Positions 9,372 through 18,797 of a DNA stretch of 64,000 nt are shown here, piece after piece. Position numbers and translations under genes: made by a program. The notes under the pieces are model-generated. The model did not search any database. It saw only the letters and a program-made list of their open reading frames with translations, and had not been told where the DNA came from. Each line of letters starts with the position of its first letter. Positions within the stretch are counted from its first letter, which is position 1. Source of the stretch: Bacillus methanolicus PB1 (GTDB taxonomy: Bacteria > Bacillota > Bacilli > Bacillales > Cytobacillaceae); assembly GCF_000262755.1 (NCBI RefSeq), contig NZ_AFEU01000003.1, positions 124,001 to 188,000 of the forward strand. The letters are read 5' to 3'.

Positions 9372-10778
9372 TCAATTCCAACTAAATTTTTCTTTAGTTT
9401 GTTGATGGAGATTTAATTTACTGTTTCTATAACCATAGGTAAAGTAAATTATAAGACCTATTGCCAGCCAAACAAGGAATCCCATCCAAGTAAAGACGGA
9501 AAGCTGAAGCATAAGATAAACGCATAAAATCACTGCTGCAGCAGGAATAAAAGGAACTAATGGCGTTCTAAAACCGCGTTTTAGATCGGGTTTAGTTTTA
9601 CGCAGTACAGCAACTCCTAACGAAACAGTTGCGAAAGCAAATAATGTGCCTATATTCGTCAATTCAGCTAATTTGTCAAGGGGAACGCAACCGGCAAAAA
9701 TCGAAACCAAGAGAGCTGTCATCTTTGTACTTGCGACCGGAACTTGTGATTTCGGATGAACAGAAGACAAAGTCTTTGGAAGAAGTCCGTCTCTGCTAAT
9801 CGAATAGAACAAACGCGTTTGACCGAACATCATTACGATTAGAACAGTTGTTATTCCAACAATTGCTCCAAGAGAAATAAATCCGGCTGCCCAATCTTGA
9901 TGAATAAACTGCAACGCAAATGCTACTGGATCTTTCACGTTAAGCAACTGATAAGGCACAATCCCTGTGAGAATTAAAGATACGACAATATACAGAATCG
10001 TACAAATCATTAATGCTGAAATAATGCCGATTGGAAGATTGCGCTGAGGATTTTTCACTTCTTCAGCTGCTGTAGATACCGCGTCAAAACCAAAGTATGC
10101 AAAAATAACTACGGCAGCACCGGTAACTACACCTGAAAATCCAAAAGGCATGAATGGAGTCCAATTAGTTGGTTTAACGTACCAAACCCCTATGATTATA
10201 AAAAGAAGTACGACTGCAATTTTCACAATTACCATTAAGGAATTAAACTTAACAGATTCTTTCACTCCCCTAGAAAGAAGAAAAGTTACTAAAAGTACTA
10301 TGATGATAGCAGGCAAGTCAATCAATGTGCCTTTCGCAGGATCGTATGCACTAGATAAAGCGGTTGGGATATGAATCCCAAATCCTGATAATAAAGCTTT
10401 AAAATATCCGGACCATCCACTAGCGACCGCTGAAGCGGCAAGACCATATTCAAGAACCAAGTCCCAGCCTAAAATCCAAGCAAATATCTCTCCAAATGCA
10501 ACATAGCTATACGTATATGCACTCCCTGATTCAGGGATCATAGATGCAAATTCTGAATAACATAATGCAGCAAAAGCGCAGGCCAGTCCCGCAATAATAA
10601 ATGAAATAATCAAGGCTGGACCGGCATATTTTGCTGCGGCTACTCCTGTCAGAACGAATATACCCGTACCTATGATCGCTCCGACACCCAGCATTGTAAG
10701 ATCCAGAGCACCCAACGCTCTTTTTAGTGAATTATTTGAAAATTCACCGCCGATTGGTTTTTTACGAAATAAATCCAT
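9372..10778 (-). CDS. APC superfamily amino-acid permease (cationic amino-acid transporter type)
   Basis: A 468-residue permease with about twelve helices, paralogous along its length to the one at 5229-6626. It has GVGAIIGTGIFVLTGVAA in helix 1 and STAAEEVKNPQRNLPIG in the loop typical of CAT/YfnA-type transporters. Predicted role is proton-coupled amino-acid uptake at the cytoplasmic membrane; substrate is not determined. The start is preceded by CGGGAGGTTTCC. It has its own terminator. Confidence 0.9.
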   Translation of the reverse strand: MDLFRKKPIGGEFSNNSLKRALGALDLTMLGVGAIIGTGIFVLTGVAAAKYAGPALIISFIIAGLACAFAALCYSEFASMIPESGSAYTYSYVAFGEIFAWILGWDLVLEYGLAASAVASGWSGYFKALLSGFGIHIPTALSSAYDPAKGTLIDLPAIIIVLLVTFLLSRGVKESVKFNSLMVIVKIAVVLLFIIIGVWYVKPTNWTPFMPFGFSGVVTGAAVVIFAYFGFDAVSTAAEEVKNPQRNLPIGIISALMICTILYIVVSLILTGIVPYQLLNVKDPVAFALQFIHQDWAAGFISLGAIVGITTVLIVMMFGQTRLFYSISRDGLLPKTLSSVHPKSQVPVASTKMTALLVSIFAGCVPLDKLAELTNIGTLFAFATVSLGVAVLRKTKPDLKRGFRTPLVPFIPAAAVILCVYLMLQLSVFTWMGFLVWLAIGLIIYFTYGYRNSKLNLHQQTKEKFSWN

Positions 10779-11162
10779 GGAAACCTCCCGAAAAATTCAT
10801 GATGTCGAAATTTATCGAAATAACAAAACTATTTTAAGTGTATATTAATTATTTGTAAAGGTAAAAGTTTTTCAGATACAAATTTTCTTTAAAGACTTTA
10901 TTTTTGTTAATGACATTTATTTTTCGCAAATTTGTCGATTTTTTATATTTATCTGGCGTTTTTACTTGCCCGATTTAGTTTTAAACTCCCCATCAGTTCC
11001 TTTAGTAAACCTCAAAAAATGAAGACGTTATCCACAAGATAAAGAAAGTTTAATCAACAAATCATTTAGAAGAAAATAATAAAATTTTTCTGAAAAAATA
11101 TATCTGTAAAATTTCTGTGTTATAATTCGAATAACTTCCCTAAATACACTTGTGCATAGGAG
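10779..11162. promoter_or_regulatory. Divergent promoter region between two permease genes
   Basis: No gene is seen. An extended -10 element, TGTTATAAT (TATAAT at 11121-11126), lies 36 bases before the plus-strand permease start; a convincing -35 box is not visible. The rest is AT-rich. Confidence 0.5.
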
Positions 11163-12509
11163 ATGGACATCATCGTGGAAAAACAAATCAATCTAAAGAA
11201 AAATCTCGGGTTTTTTGTCTCAACCTCGATAGTTATTGGTACGGTTATCGGTTCGGGAATTTTTATGAAACCTGGAATCGTACTGGATTCGACCGGAAAT
11301 TCTACTATGGCTATCTTAGCTTGGATCATTGGCGGTATTATTACTTTGGCAAGCGGATTGACGATTGCGGAAGTCAGTGTCAAAATTCCTAAAACAGGCG
11401 GTTTATATGCTTATTTAGAAGAAGTATACGGGAGACTTTGGGGGTTTTTGTGCGGATGGGTACAAACCATCATCTATGGCCCTGCTGTAATTGGAGCTCT
11501 TGGATTATACTTTGGCTCACTGCTCGCTGGATTTTTTGGCCTTGCAGAAAGCAGTAAAATAATCATCGGCATTATTACTGTTGTTTTCCTTGGTATATTA
11601 AACATATTAGGAACCCAGTTTGGGGGTTTTATTCAAGGTTTATCTACGATCGGGAAGCTTATACCTATCGTTCTTATAGCATTATTAGGAATTTGGCAAG
11701 GTGATTCTCCTGTTCTTAATATGGAAAGTGGAATTTCCCATGAAATAAGCATGGGTGCTGCAGTTTTGGCAACCCTTTGGGCTTATGACGGCTGGATGAA
11801 TGTTGGATATATGGCGGGTGAGATGAAAAACCCTTCGAAAACACTTCCAAGATCTATTATCTCAGGAATCATGGTTGTAATCATTGCTTATTTATCTGTA
11901 AACATTGCCATGCTTCATGTATTGCCGGCAGCTCAAATTGTCGAACTTGGACCTAATGCTGCAGAGGCTGCAGCAACTAAGCTATTTGGAGATATAAGTG
12001 GAAAACTCTTAACAATAGGTATTCTTATATCCATTTTCGGTTGTCTAAACGGGAAAGTACTTACCTTTCCGAGAATTCCTTTCGCGATGGCTGAAGACCG
12101 GTTGCTTCCCGGTTCGAGATCAATATCTTGGATACATCCAAAATTTAAGACACCTGTTGGAGCAACAATTCTCCAAATGTTCATTGCAATATTAATGATG
12201 ACTTTAGGAAACCCTGACCGTCTTTCTGATATTGCCATTTCTTCGGTCTTTACATTTTATGGTTTAGCCTTTTATGCTGTTTTCCTTCTGCGCAAAAATA
12301 ATAAAGATAATAATCATTTATATAAAGTGCCTTTTTATCCCATTACACCAATAATTGCGATTCTTGGTGCGATTTACATTGTGGGAAGTGCATTGTTAAA
12401 TAGTCCATTGGATGCGTTAATATCCTTGTGTATTACTTTACTCGGACTGCCAATTTATTGGAAAGCAAAGTCAAAAGCTCAAGCTAAAACAATAGCAAAA
12501 GCCAGTTGA
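11163..12509 (+). CDS. APC superfamily amino-acid permease/exchanger (LAT/SteT-like)
   Basis: A 448-residue permease with about twelve helices. Helix 1 has IGTVIGSGIFMKPG, and WAYDGWMNVGYMAGEMKNP is characteristic of the LAT-like (SteT, YkbA) branch, which exchanges neutral or hydroxylated amino acids. The branch differs from the two CAT-type permeases upstream. AGGAG directly abuts the ATG at 11163; the GTG at 11175, twelve bases beyond the AGGAG, may be the real start. The gene is followed by a full-length palindromic repeat. Confidence 0.88.
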   Translation: MDIIVEKQINLKKNLGFFVSTSIVIGTVIGSGIFMKPGIVLDSTGNSTMAILAWIIGGIITLASGLTIAEVSVKIPKTGGLYAYLEEVYGRLWGFLCGWVQTIIYGPAVIGALGLYFGSLLAGFFGLAESSKIIIGIITVVFLGILNILGTQFGGFIQGLSTIGKLIPIVLIALLGIWQGDSPVLNMESGISHEISMGAAVLATLWAYDGWMNVGYMAGEMKNPSKTLPRSIISGIMVVIIAYLSVNIAMLHVLPAAQIVELGPNAAEAAATKLFGDISGKLLTIGILISIFGCLNGKVLTFPRIPFAMAEDRLLPGSRSISWIHPKFKTPVGATILQMFIAILMMTLGNPDRLSDIAISSVFTFYGLAFYAVFLLRKNNKDNNHLYKVPFYPITPIIAILGAIYIVGSALLNSPLDALISLCITLLGLPIYWKAKSKAQAKTIAKAS

Positions 12510-12540
12510 TACGAATGTGAACAAATTAAAAATAAGAAAA

Positions 12541-12660
12541 GAGGCTGTCTCATAAGGGTCTGACCCCATGCGCATTTATCAATATATAGCACATTTATCC
12601 AAAATTATGTCCTATATATTGTGTTATGGGGTCTGACCCTTGGGCTTTTCAGACAGCCTC
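12541..12660 (+). repeat. Palindromic repeat, family A, full length
   Basis: A 120-base copy starting GAGGCTGTCTCATAAGGG and ending CAGACAGCCTC, located between the convergent permease gene and the coat protein gene (9 bases before the latter's stop). It probably terminates both transcripts. Confidence 0.92.
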
Positions 12661-12669
12661 TTTGCAATT

Positions 12670-13305
12670 TTAATGAGTCATATTATTTTGGACCTGCGGC
12701 TGACCTTGGGCAGGTGCGTAGGAGTTTAACATTTGCTGCATGTCTTGTTGGGCAAGTTGTGGTACTTGATAGTAATGATGTTTGTTCTGATATATGTTAA
12801 CTTCATATGCCATCTCTATACAGTTTGGCACTGAGTCAGCCAGCACTCTCCGAACAACTGGATTCGTTGTTTCAAGTGCAGCCAATGTCTTCATAGAAGC
12901 CATCGATTTTAAGGCTCCCAGCAATAAACCTGAAACGATTTCTTCATTTACTTCGGAAACGGATTGAATCGGTTTTTTTGGCTGGGAAGGCTTTAACCCG
13001 TATACGAAATCATTCCCTTGCTTCATTTTATAGCTTTGTGTCGGTTTAGAAGGATCTCTTCCAGTTTTAAAACATTCTAATGTTATGTTGTACTCCTCTT
13101 GCAAAAAACGATATTGGCGATCCATAATATCAGCCAATTCCTGGTCTTTTACAAATTGGCGCAATAACGTATATGTGTTCAGAGTGCCAATTGATCCAGA
13201 TAAAACTTCATGTACATCAAAAACTTCATGCCCTCCATGATTCAGTTGCTGCGGAATATTACCTGTTTGCATATTTTGATGCATTTGGCCTTGTTGATTT
13301 ACCAC
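12670..13305 (-). CDS. Spore coat protein, CotF/YhcQ family
   Basis: A 211-residue protein with a Gln/Asn/Met-rich N terminus and a central coat-F domain (about residues 28-95 and 118-172): an alpha-helical region with HEVLSGSIGTLNTYTLL and LRQFVKDQELADIMDRQ. The C terminus is again Gln-rich. Length and arrangement match YhcQ-type forespore or coat proteins of Bacillus rather than CotF itself. The GTG start follows GGAGTGATTTCAA. It is expressed presumably late in sporulation, but no sigma-G or sigma-K promoter was confirmed by eye. Confidence 0.82.
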   Translation of the reverse strand: MVNQQGQMHQNMQTGNIPQQLNHGGHEVFDVHEVLSGSIGTLNTYTLLRQFVKDQELADIMDRQYRFLQEEYNITLECFKTGRDPSKPTQSYKMKQGNDFVYGLKPSQPKKPIQSVSEVNEEIVSGLLLGALKSMASMKTLAALETTNPVVRRVLADSVPNCIEMAYEVNIYQNKHHYYQVPQLAQQDMQQMLNSYAPAQGQPQVQNNMTH

Positions 13306-13403
13306 TTGAAATCACTCCTCCTTTTTTAGTAAAACATACGTTGTTATTATGTTTAATTTCATTGTGATTTATGCTTACATGTCAAAAAAAAGATACATTT
13401 TAA

Positions 13404-13450
13404 GAGGCTGTCTCATAAGGGTCTGACCCTTGGGCTTTTGAGACAGCCTC
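13404..13450 (+). repeat. Palindromic repeat, family A, 47-base short form
   Basis: GAGGCTGTCTCATAAGGG then TCTGACCCTTGGGCTTTTG and AGACAGCCTC: the two outer arms joined directly, with the AT-rich core of the full-length element missing. It lies 6 bases past the stop of the next minus-strand gene and forms one strong hairpin. Confidence 0.9.
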
Positions 13451-13456
13451 GAAAAA

Positions 13457-13750
13457 CTATTTATTTTTTGGAAGTGGATTTTTGTTAGGAATTATTTCCT
13501 TTGAAAGCTCAGTTAATCCACCTATATTGGGCATTTGGGCAGATTTTCGAAAGCGAAAATTACTCATTAAGTTTTGAAACGGCTGCATCTTATTAATATT
13601 TTGATTTCTTCTTAACCCATAGGCAACTGCACCAACCCCCAGGCCTAATAAGGAAGCCCACATCATCCCTCTATTGTTCCTTCTTCTGCCAAACATATTG
13701 AATAGAGGCTGTCTTCTGCCTGAAAAAAGCATTGTGATCCAGTTATTCAA
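13457..13750 (-). CDS. Small basic protein with one hydrophobic segment (unknown function)
   Basis: A 97-residue protein I do not recognise. The N-terminal third is arginine-rich (GRRQP, FGRRRNNRG), followed by a glycine-rich hydrophobic stretch, MMWASLLGLGVGAVAYGL (about residues 29-46), and a polar, lysine-ended C terminus. This is the build of small spore-former membrane or coat-associated proteins, and it lies next to a coat protein gene. The TTG start at 13750 has AAGGAAGTG eight bases upstream. A short-form palindromic repeat acts as its terminator. Confidence 0.6.
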   Translation of the reverse strand: MNNWITMLFSGRRQPLFNMFGRRRNNRGMMWASLLGLGVGAVAYGLRRNQNINKMQPFQNLMSNFRFRKSAQMPNIGGLTELSKEIIPNKNPLPKNK

Positions 13751-13891
13751 ATTGATTCACTTCCTTAATAAAAATTCAGAAAGCAAAATTATTTTTCACT
13801 TTCCAAATTTTATTTTTAACTTTAATAACTTTAATTATGCTGGCAATGTTTTGATTAAAAATAATTTTTAAATGCTTTTCTTTCAATATCA

Positions 13892-14461
13892 TTAAGTTGC
13901 TTTACGATATTTCTTCAACAGCTTTTCTTTTGACATCATTAGATAAACCAAATGATGTTTTTTAACGTTGCTAAAACTGAAAGAAGAGGTTGAAAGGAAA
14001 AAGATTGGCAGCAGTGAAGTTTTTTTGCATATTTTGTAAAAAATGTTTTGTGGAGAAAAGCATTCAAATCCTAATTGTCTGACCCCTTTGTTTATCATTG
14101 TTATTCCAATAACCCCTTTTATTTTTTGCTCTTCTGGATGATTATGAATATATTCAGCCAGAAGCGGCATTGAATTTAAGACCATTTTGTAAAGGTATCT
14201 TGCCCTGATTACATGATTCTCCATTCTAAGTAGTTCACTCAATAATTTAACGTTATGGATATGGATTTTTAATAGTACGTCATTTTTACAAATCGTCGTT
14301 CCATCCGAAAGGATAACATCTTTTCCTTTATATTTTGTTAATCGAACTCTAAATATTGCTTTTTTATTGGCGGAAGACTCGATATATTGAAGTCGGGTAA
14401 ATAAAAAATAAATAGGATCTACAATTTTCCATATAGATAAAATGGAAAGACGTATCCCCAT
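13892..14461 (-). CDS. YkoP-like protein of unknown function
   Basis: A 189-residue protein resembling YkoP of Bacillus: VVDPIYFLFT-type start, then YKGKDVILSDGTTICKNDVLLKIHIHN, a short beta-rich segment with a conserved D-G-T, followed by helices. In B. subtilis ykoP lies beside ykoQ (metallophosphoesterase) and ykoN (glycosyltransferase); relatives of both occur at 41.5-43.6 kb in this window, so the three may belong to one process although they are separated here. GAAAGGAGATTAAATCGAT precedes the start. The family match is from memory and needs a profile search. Confidence 0.6.
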   Translation of the reverse strand: MGIRLSILSIWKIVDPIYFLFTRLQYIESSANKKAIFRVRLTKYKGKDVILSDGTTICKNDVLLKIHIHNVKLLSELLRMENHVIRARYLYKMVLNSMPLLAEYIHNHPEEQKIKGVIGITMINKGVRQLGFECFSPQNIFYKICKKTSLLPIFFLSTSSFSFSNVKKHHLVYLMMSKEKLLKKYRKAT

Positions 14462-14633
14462 ATCGATTTAATCTCCTTTCATTTCACTTCAACAATATGA
14501 TGTTTAAACCGTTACAATTTTAAAAATAGAAATATGAAAAAGGTTATTGGTATTTTATGGTGAAATATAAAATGGATGTAAATCTATTGACGAATACTTT
14601 AAACAGAATAATTCTTTTAAGGTGTGAAAAAAT

Positions 14634-14680
14634 GGGGCTGTCTCATAAGGGTCTGACCCTTAGGCTTTTGAGACAGCCCC
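14634..14680 (+). repeat. Palindromic repeat, family A, 47-base short form
   Basis: GGGGCTGTCTCATAAGGG to TTTTGAGACAGCCCC. Flanking bases extend the stem (AAAAAATGGGG with CCCCCATTTTTT), giving a textbook two-way terminator between the YkoP-like gene's promoter side and the end of the phosphodiesterase gene. Confidence 0.92.
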
Positions 14681-14710
14681 CATTTTTTGTTTGCAATTGG
14701 TTTATATAAA

Positions 14711-16195
14711 TTATTTTATTATTGAAAGTACCCATTCTTTTACATCTTTTATTCGTAAATGCTTTGGGGCGGAATCTGTTCCTGTCACAATCATAGGGAC
14801 TAATGAATCGTCTTTATGCAAAGCTCCGTGGCTGGCTCCGCCGACATGAGTCGGCGACCCTTCTCCTATAAGTTCATATCCCGGTTTTGCTGTTATGACA
14901 AGATAATCTCCTTTATGTGAAAAAAACGAGCTGTAAAACCTTGAAAGACCATCAGGGAAATTTCCAAAGGAAATTCTTTTATCTTTTATTTGCAGATCCA
15001 GAATCTCTATTTTTCCTTCTAAACTCCATGTTTGTCCGTATTCATCAATGTATTCTCCACCCGGATGAAAAATAAGTTTTCCGTCCTGTTCGCCTGAAAT
15101 AACATGAATGTCTTCTCCTTCTTTCCATCCAATCAAATCAATTCTTCTGTCCTTTTGCAAAGTTTTTGCAATCTGATTAAGAGCCAAACGATTTGCATCA
15201 AGAGAATAGACAAATGCCATTCGCTCATTAACACCTAAAACGATCTGATCATTTGGTGTAACTCCCTTTCTTAATTTGACAATTTTATACTCGTTTAAGA
15301 CTTCCCTTAGATCAATGAGCGCTTCATTCCGATCAGCGCCAATCCTTGCTTGTCCGTTATCACCCATGATGACCCATATATTCCCTTTTAAAGCGTCTTC
15401 CCGTGAGGGGAAACTGTCTAAGATCATTGCAAGTTTTTGATCCGCTTTTATTATTGCTTTCGTATCCAACGGCCCGTTTTTATGTACACTTTTATCTCCA
15501 TCCGGAAAATATACAATCGAAAAATCAGGTAGCCTGTCTTCTTGAATTAAGTAAGTGAGTTCCTTTACGGAAAAAGTGTTATGGAATCCGTATTTTCTCC
15601 AAAAGTGGTGTGTACCGTTAAAAGGGTTCATTTTATGCAGTGCCCCATGTGAAAATAAGAAAGGAGCCTTTACTTCTATCTCTCTTGGAATTACAGTTAA
15701 CCAAGACAGCAGGCGTGGAATTTTTAATGACTGATTTGTACTTCCCCTATAAATAAGTGTATTTATTGAAGCTGATTTTTTATCAGTCATGGCAAGTTCT
15801 TCATGAATGGTTTTAAACTTATTACCTAAATGGACGTTGTTCAAATTATATAAAATATCGTTCATTGACTGGTTTAAACCAAGCTTCATTAATTCTCTAA
15901 TATGGCTTCCATAATTAATCAATCGTTTTTCATCTTGATGGTACCAAACCAATCCAGGGATTTTATGCTTATCACAATAAACCCCGGTCAACAGGGTGCT
16001 ATCAACATTTACTGACATGGTCGGAAACGGACTAACCACATCTGGATAAAAGTGCCCGTTTTCCATAAAATACTGAAATGTTTTAGCCTGTCCCCTCCTA
16101 ACAGCATTCTGCAAAGGTGTTGTCATTAGAGAATCTATTAAAAGAAGAATCACGCGTTTTTTTATTTCTTCTGCTGCATAATTGCTTAATGCCAA
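14711..16195 (-). CDS. Alkaline phosphatase superfamily protein (nucleotide pyrophosphatase/phosphodiesterase type)
   Basis: A 494-residue protein of the phosphodiesterase branch of the alkaline phosphatase fold. Seen: LLLIDSLM with the first metal-binding aspartate (about residue 21), SPFPTMSVNVDSTLLTG with the probable nucleophile threonine (about 59), YFPDGDKSVHKNGP and VIMGDNGQ with further metal ligands, and a C-terminal SPTHVGGASHGALH holding the last histidines. No signal peptide is present, so it is cytoplasmic. It likely hydrolyses a phosphodiester or pyrophosphate. The TTG start follows AAGGGAGCAAATCAA; it may be transcribed with the downstream hairpin as terminator. Confidence 0.82.
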   Translation of the reverse strand: MALSNYAAEEIKKRVILLLIDSLMTTPLQNAVRRGQAKTFQYFMENGHFYPDVVSPFPTMSVNVDSTLLTGVYCDKHKIPGLVWYHQDEKRLINYGSHIRELMKLGLNQSMNDILYNLNNVHLGNKFKTIHEELAMTDKKSASINTLIYRGSTNQSLKIPRLLSWLTVIPREIEVKAPFLFSHGALHKMNPFNGTHHFWRKYGFHNTFSVKELTYLIQEDRLPDFSIVYFPDGDKSVHKNGPLDTKAIIKADQKLAMILDSFPSREDALKGNIWVIMGDNGQARIGADRNEALIDLREVLNEYKIVKLRKGVTPNDQIVLGVNERMAFVYSLDANRLALNQIAKTLQKDRRIDLIGWKEGEDIHVISGEQDGKLIFHPGGEYIDEYGQTWSLEGKIEILDLQIKDKRISFGNFPDGLSRFYSSFFSHKGDYLVITAKPGYELIGEGSPTHVGGASHGALHKDDSLVPMIVTGTDSAPKHLRIKDVKEWVLSIIK

Positions 16196-16248
16196 TTGAT
16201 TTGCTCCCTTCTATTTTGGTTTTATTTTTATTATTTAAAAAAGTTCAG

Positions 16249-17178
16249 TTAAAATATACTCAACGAATGCCTCGAAGATAAGATCTCCAATAATTTAAGT
16301 CCTGCGATACTGTTTCCTTTTTCATCGAGAGCAGGTCCAAATATTCCTAGCCCAAAACGATGGGGAACCGCTCCCAAGATGCCGCCTGAAACTCCGCTTT
16401 TTGCCGGTATTCCAACCCTGACGGCAAACTCCCCTGAAGCGTTATACATACCGCATGTAACCATAAAAGTTTTGCAAATTCTTGCTACTTCAACAGGCAT
16501 GATTCTTTTGTTTGTAATCGGTTCAACCCCATCCATGGCGAATACGATGCCTATTCTGGCCAAGTCCAAACAATCCATTTCAATCGCGCATTGCTTTGTA
16601 TAAAGGTCCAGAAGCTCTTCCACATCCTCATTAATGATTCCGTGCTGCTTCATAAAATAGCATAAAGAACGGTTAAGAAAGGAAGTTTCAAACTCCGACT
16701 TGGCCACTTCCTTTGAATAAGTAACATTTGAATTGCCTGCCAATTCCTGAACGAATGTAAGAATCCGTTTAAATCGGTCCTCGATCGAATGTCCCTTAAT
16801 CATATGAGTAACCGCTAATGCCCCTGCATTAATCATCGGATTTAACGGCTTGGAAGGGTTATTTGTTTCAAGCTTAACAATGGAATTAAAAGGATCTCCC
16901 GTAGGTTCGTACCCTACCTTTCTAAAAACCAATTCTTCTCCGCAATCGATTAGTGCTAAAGCAAGAGTTAACACTTTCGAAATACTTTGCAATGTAAATT
17001 TTTGCTGAATATCACCTGCAGATATACATGTTCCGTCAGGATGAAAAATGGCTGCAGATAAATCATGCGGGCTTGCTTTTTTTAGAGCAGGGATATAATC
17101 AGCGACCTTTCCGTGTTTCGTATATTTCTTTGCTTCCAGCACGACTTCGTTTAACTTTTCACTCGATTGACAAGGCAT
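16249..17178 (-). CDS. glsA: Glutaminase
   Basis: A 309-residue serine-type glutaminase converting glutamine to glutamate and ammonia. Family signatures are plain: [20 protein letters not shown] with the catalytic Ser of Sxx[10 protein letters not shown], and C-terminal [13 protein letters not shown]. The ATG at 17178 is chosen because GGTGAT lies just upstream and gives the length usual for Bacillus glutaminases; an ATG 14 codons earlier has no ribosome binding site. It lies 53 bases upstream of the phosphodiesterase gene on the same strand and may be cotranscribed with it. I use the general symbol glsA. Confidence 0.93.
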   Translation of the reverse strand: MPCQSSEKLNEVVLEAKKYTKHGKVADYIPALKKASPHDLSAAIFHPDGTCISAGDIQQKFTLQSISKVLTLALALIDCGEELVFRKVGYEPTGDPFNSIVKLETNNPSKPLNPMINAGALAVTHMIKGHSIEDRFKRILTFVQELAGNSNVTYSKEVAKSEFETSFLNRSLCYFMKQHGIINEDVEELLDLYTKQCAIEMDCLDLARIGIVFAMDGVEPITNKRIMPVEVARICKTFMVTCGMYNASGEFAVRVGIPAKSGVSGGILGAVPHRFGLGIFGPALDEKGNSIAGLKLLEILSSRHSLSIF

Positions 17179-17293
17179 TTTTATCACCAACTTAAATTCT
17201 AAAAATGAGTCACTTTTCATTTATTAGCTAGTGTGAGCAAAAACAATCCGGAGTAATCATCATAAAACCATTCGATTTATTACGTTGATTTAT

Positions 17294-17324
17294 ATGTAAA
17301 CAAATATTAAAAATCGGTTGACAT
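17294..17324 (+). promoter_or_regulatory. BirA operator and promoter of bioB
   Basis: ATGTAAAC, 15 bases, GTTGACAT, the same architecture as the boxes before bioA and bioY. The right half contains a -35 box (TTGACA, 17318-17323), with TATTCT as possible -10 18 bases on. Transcription from here would give a leader of about 220 bases before bioB; nothing recognisable was found in that leader. Confidence 0.78.
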
Positions 17325-17576
17325 TAATGTTGATGTTCTATTATTCTTTATTTATATAACATTGTAAATACAAGACGTTAATGAATTGTTTAAAATAAGC
17401 TGGATAATATCTACTTATTTGCCTCAGTCGGATTTACATACACTTGTATGGATGTGGATGGACGTACCGCCTCCAAACGAATACATTGTGTTTGCAGGTA
17501 CTGGTTTTATGGCGTCTACACAAATGAGATCTTGCCTTTATAAATGTAAAATGTTGCTCAATAGGGGGTAAAAAGA

Positions 17577-18575
17577 ATGGGAAATTGGAAACAACTTGCA
17601 TTAAGTGTTCTAGATGGACGTGAAATAACTGATGATGAAGCTTTATCTATTTTAAACTGTCCTGATGAAGAACTCCTTGAATTGCTTCAAAGCGCTTATA
17701 CAATCCGTCATCATTACTATGGCAACAAGGTAAAATTAAATATGATTATTAACGCGAAATCCGGTCTTTGCCCGGAAAATTGCGGTTATTGTTCCCAGTC
17801 CAGTGTTTCAACAGCTCAAATTGAGAAATATCCAATGATTGACAAAGAATCCATTTTAAAAGGTGCTCAGCAGGCACATCAACTCAATGTCGGGACATAT
17901 TGTATTGTGGCCAGCGGAAGAGGTCCGAGCAATAGAGAGGTTGACCACGTCGTATCTGCCGTAAAGGAAATTAAAGAAAAATATAATCTAAAAATTTGCG
18001 CCTGTCTTGGATTGTTAAAGCCCGAGCAAGCAAAAAAATTGAAAGAAGCCGGTGTGGACCGCTACAACCATAATATCAACACTTCTGAAAACCACCACGA
18101 AGCGATCACGACTTCCCATACATACCAGGACAGAGTCAATACCGTGCAGCTTATAAAAGAAGCGGGTATCTCCCCTTGTTCCGGTGTCATTATCGGGATG
18201 AAAGAGACAAAGCAGGACGTTATTGATATGGCAAGAAGCTTAAAAGCATTAGATGCTGACTCAATACCTGTTAACTTCCTTCACGCAATACCCGGAACGC
18301 CGCTGGAAGGTGTTGACGAACTTAATCCTAGATATTGCCTGAAAGTTCTTTGCCTCATGCGTTTCATTAACCCAACTAAAGAAATACGCATTTCAGGAGG
18401 AAGAGAAGTGAACCTTCGAAGTCTTCAACCGCTAGGTTTATACCCTGCTAACTCTATATTTGTCGGAAACTACTTGACCACTGCAGGACAAGAAAGCACT
18501 GAAGATCACCAGATGCTCAAAGATCTCGGGTTTGAGATTGATTTCGTTAAAGAAGAAGTTAGTGCAGTTTCGTGA
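17577..18575 (+). CDS. bioB: Biotin synthase (BioB)
   Basis: A 332-residue radical-SAM enzyme that inserts sulfur into dethiobiotin. The radical cluster motif CPENCGYC (Cys65, Cys69, Cys72) follows NMIINAKSGL; further conserved parts are YNHNINTSENHHEAI, GVIIGMKET and NPTKEIRISGGRE, which includes residues around the auxiliary cluster. ATAGGGGGTAAAAAGA precedes the ATG. It is monocistronic with a BirA box upstream and a hairpin terminator downstream, so biotin should repress it. Unlike in B. subtilis the gene is not in a bioWAFDB operon. Confidence 0.95.
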   Translation: MGNWKQLALSVLDGREITDDEALSILNCPDEELLELLQSAYTIRHHYYGNKVKLNMIINAKSGLCPENCGYCSQSSVSTAQIEKYPMIDKESILKGAQQAHQLNVGTYCIVASGRGPSNREVDHVVSAVKEIKEKYNLKICACLGLLKPEQAKKLKEAGVDRYNHNINTSENHHEAITTSHTYQDRVNTVQLIKEAGISPCSGVIIGMKETKQDVIDMARSLKALDADSIPVNFLHAIPGTPLEGVDELNPRYCLKVLCLMRFINPTKEIRISGGREVNLRSLQPLGLYPANSIFVGNYLTTAGQESTEDHQMLKDLGFEIDFVKEEVSAVS

Positions 18576-18611
18576 ATGAATGAAAATGAAGTGTCGCAAA
18601 CAAATAGATGT

Positions 18612-18643
18612 AAGGCTGTCGAATATAAAACGTCAGCCTTTTT
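18612..18643 (+). terminator. Rho-independent terminator of bioB
   Basis: AAGGCTG pairs with CAGCCTT and TTTTT follows; 37 bases past the stop codon. Confidence 0.8.
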
Positions 18644-18672
18644 AGTGTATTTCCGCCTTTTTCATACAATAT

Positions 18673-18790
18673 GGGCTGTCTCAAAGCCTAAGGGTCAGAC
18701 CCCATAACACAATATATAGGACATAATGTTGGATAAATGTGCTATACATTGATAAATGCACATGGGGTCAGACCCTTATGAGACAGCCTC
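18673..18790 (-). repeat. Palindromic repeat, family A, full length (inverted orientation)
   Basis: A 118-base copy reading GGGCTGTCTCAAAGCC to TTATGAGACAGCCTC on the plus strand, i.e. reversed relative to most copies. It lies between convergent bioB and the epimerase gene, 8 bases from the latter's stop. Confidence 0.92.
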
Positions 18791-18797
18791 TAGCAAA

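Noticed and set aside
17386-17571. 61-codon ORF in the bioB leader
   Set aside because: Overlaps the expected leader, lacks a ribosome binding site at its start, and its sequence is not recognisable; left as leader DNA.
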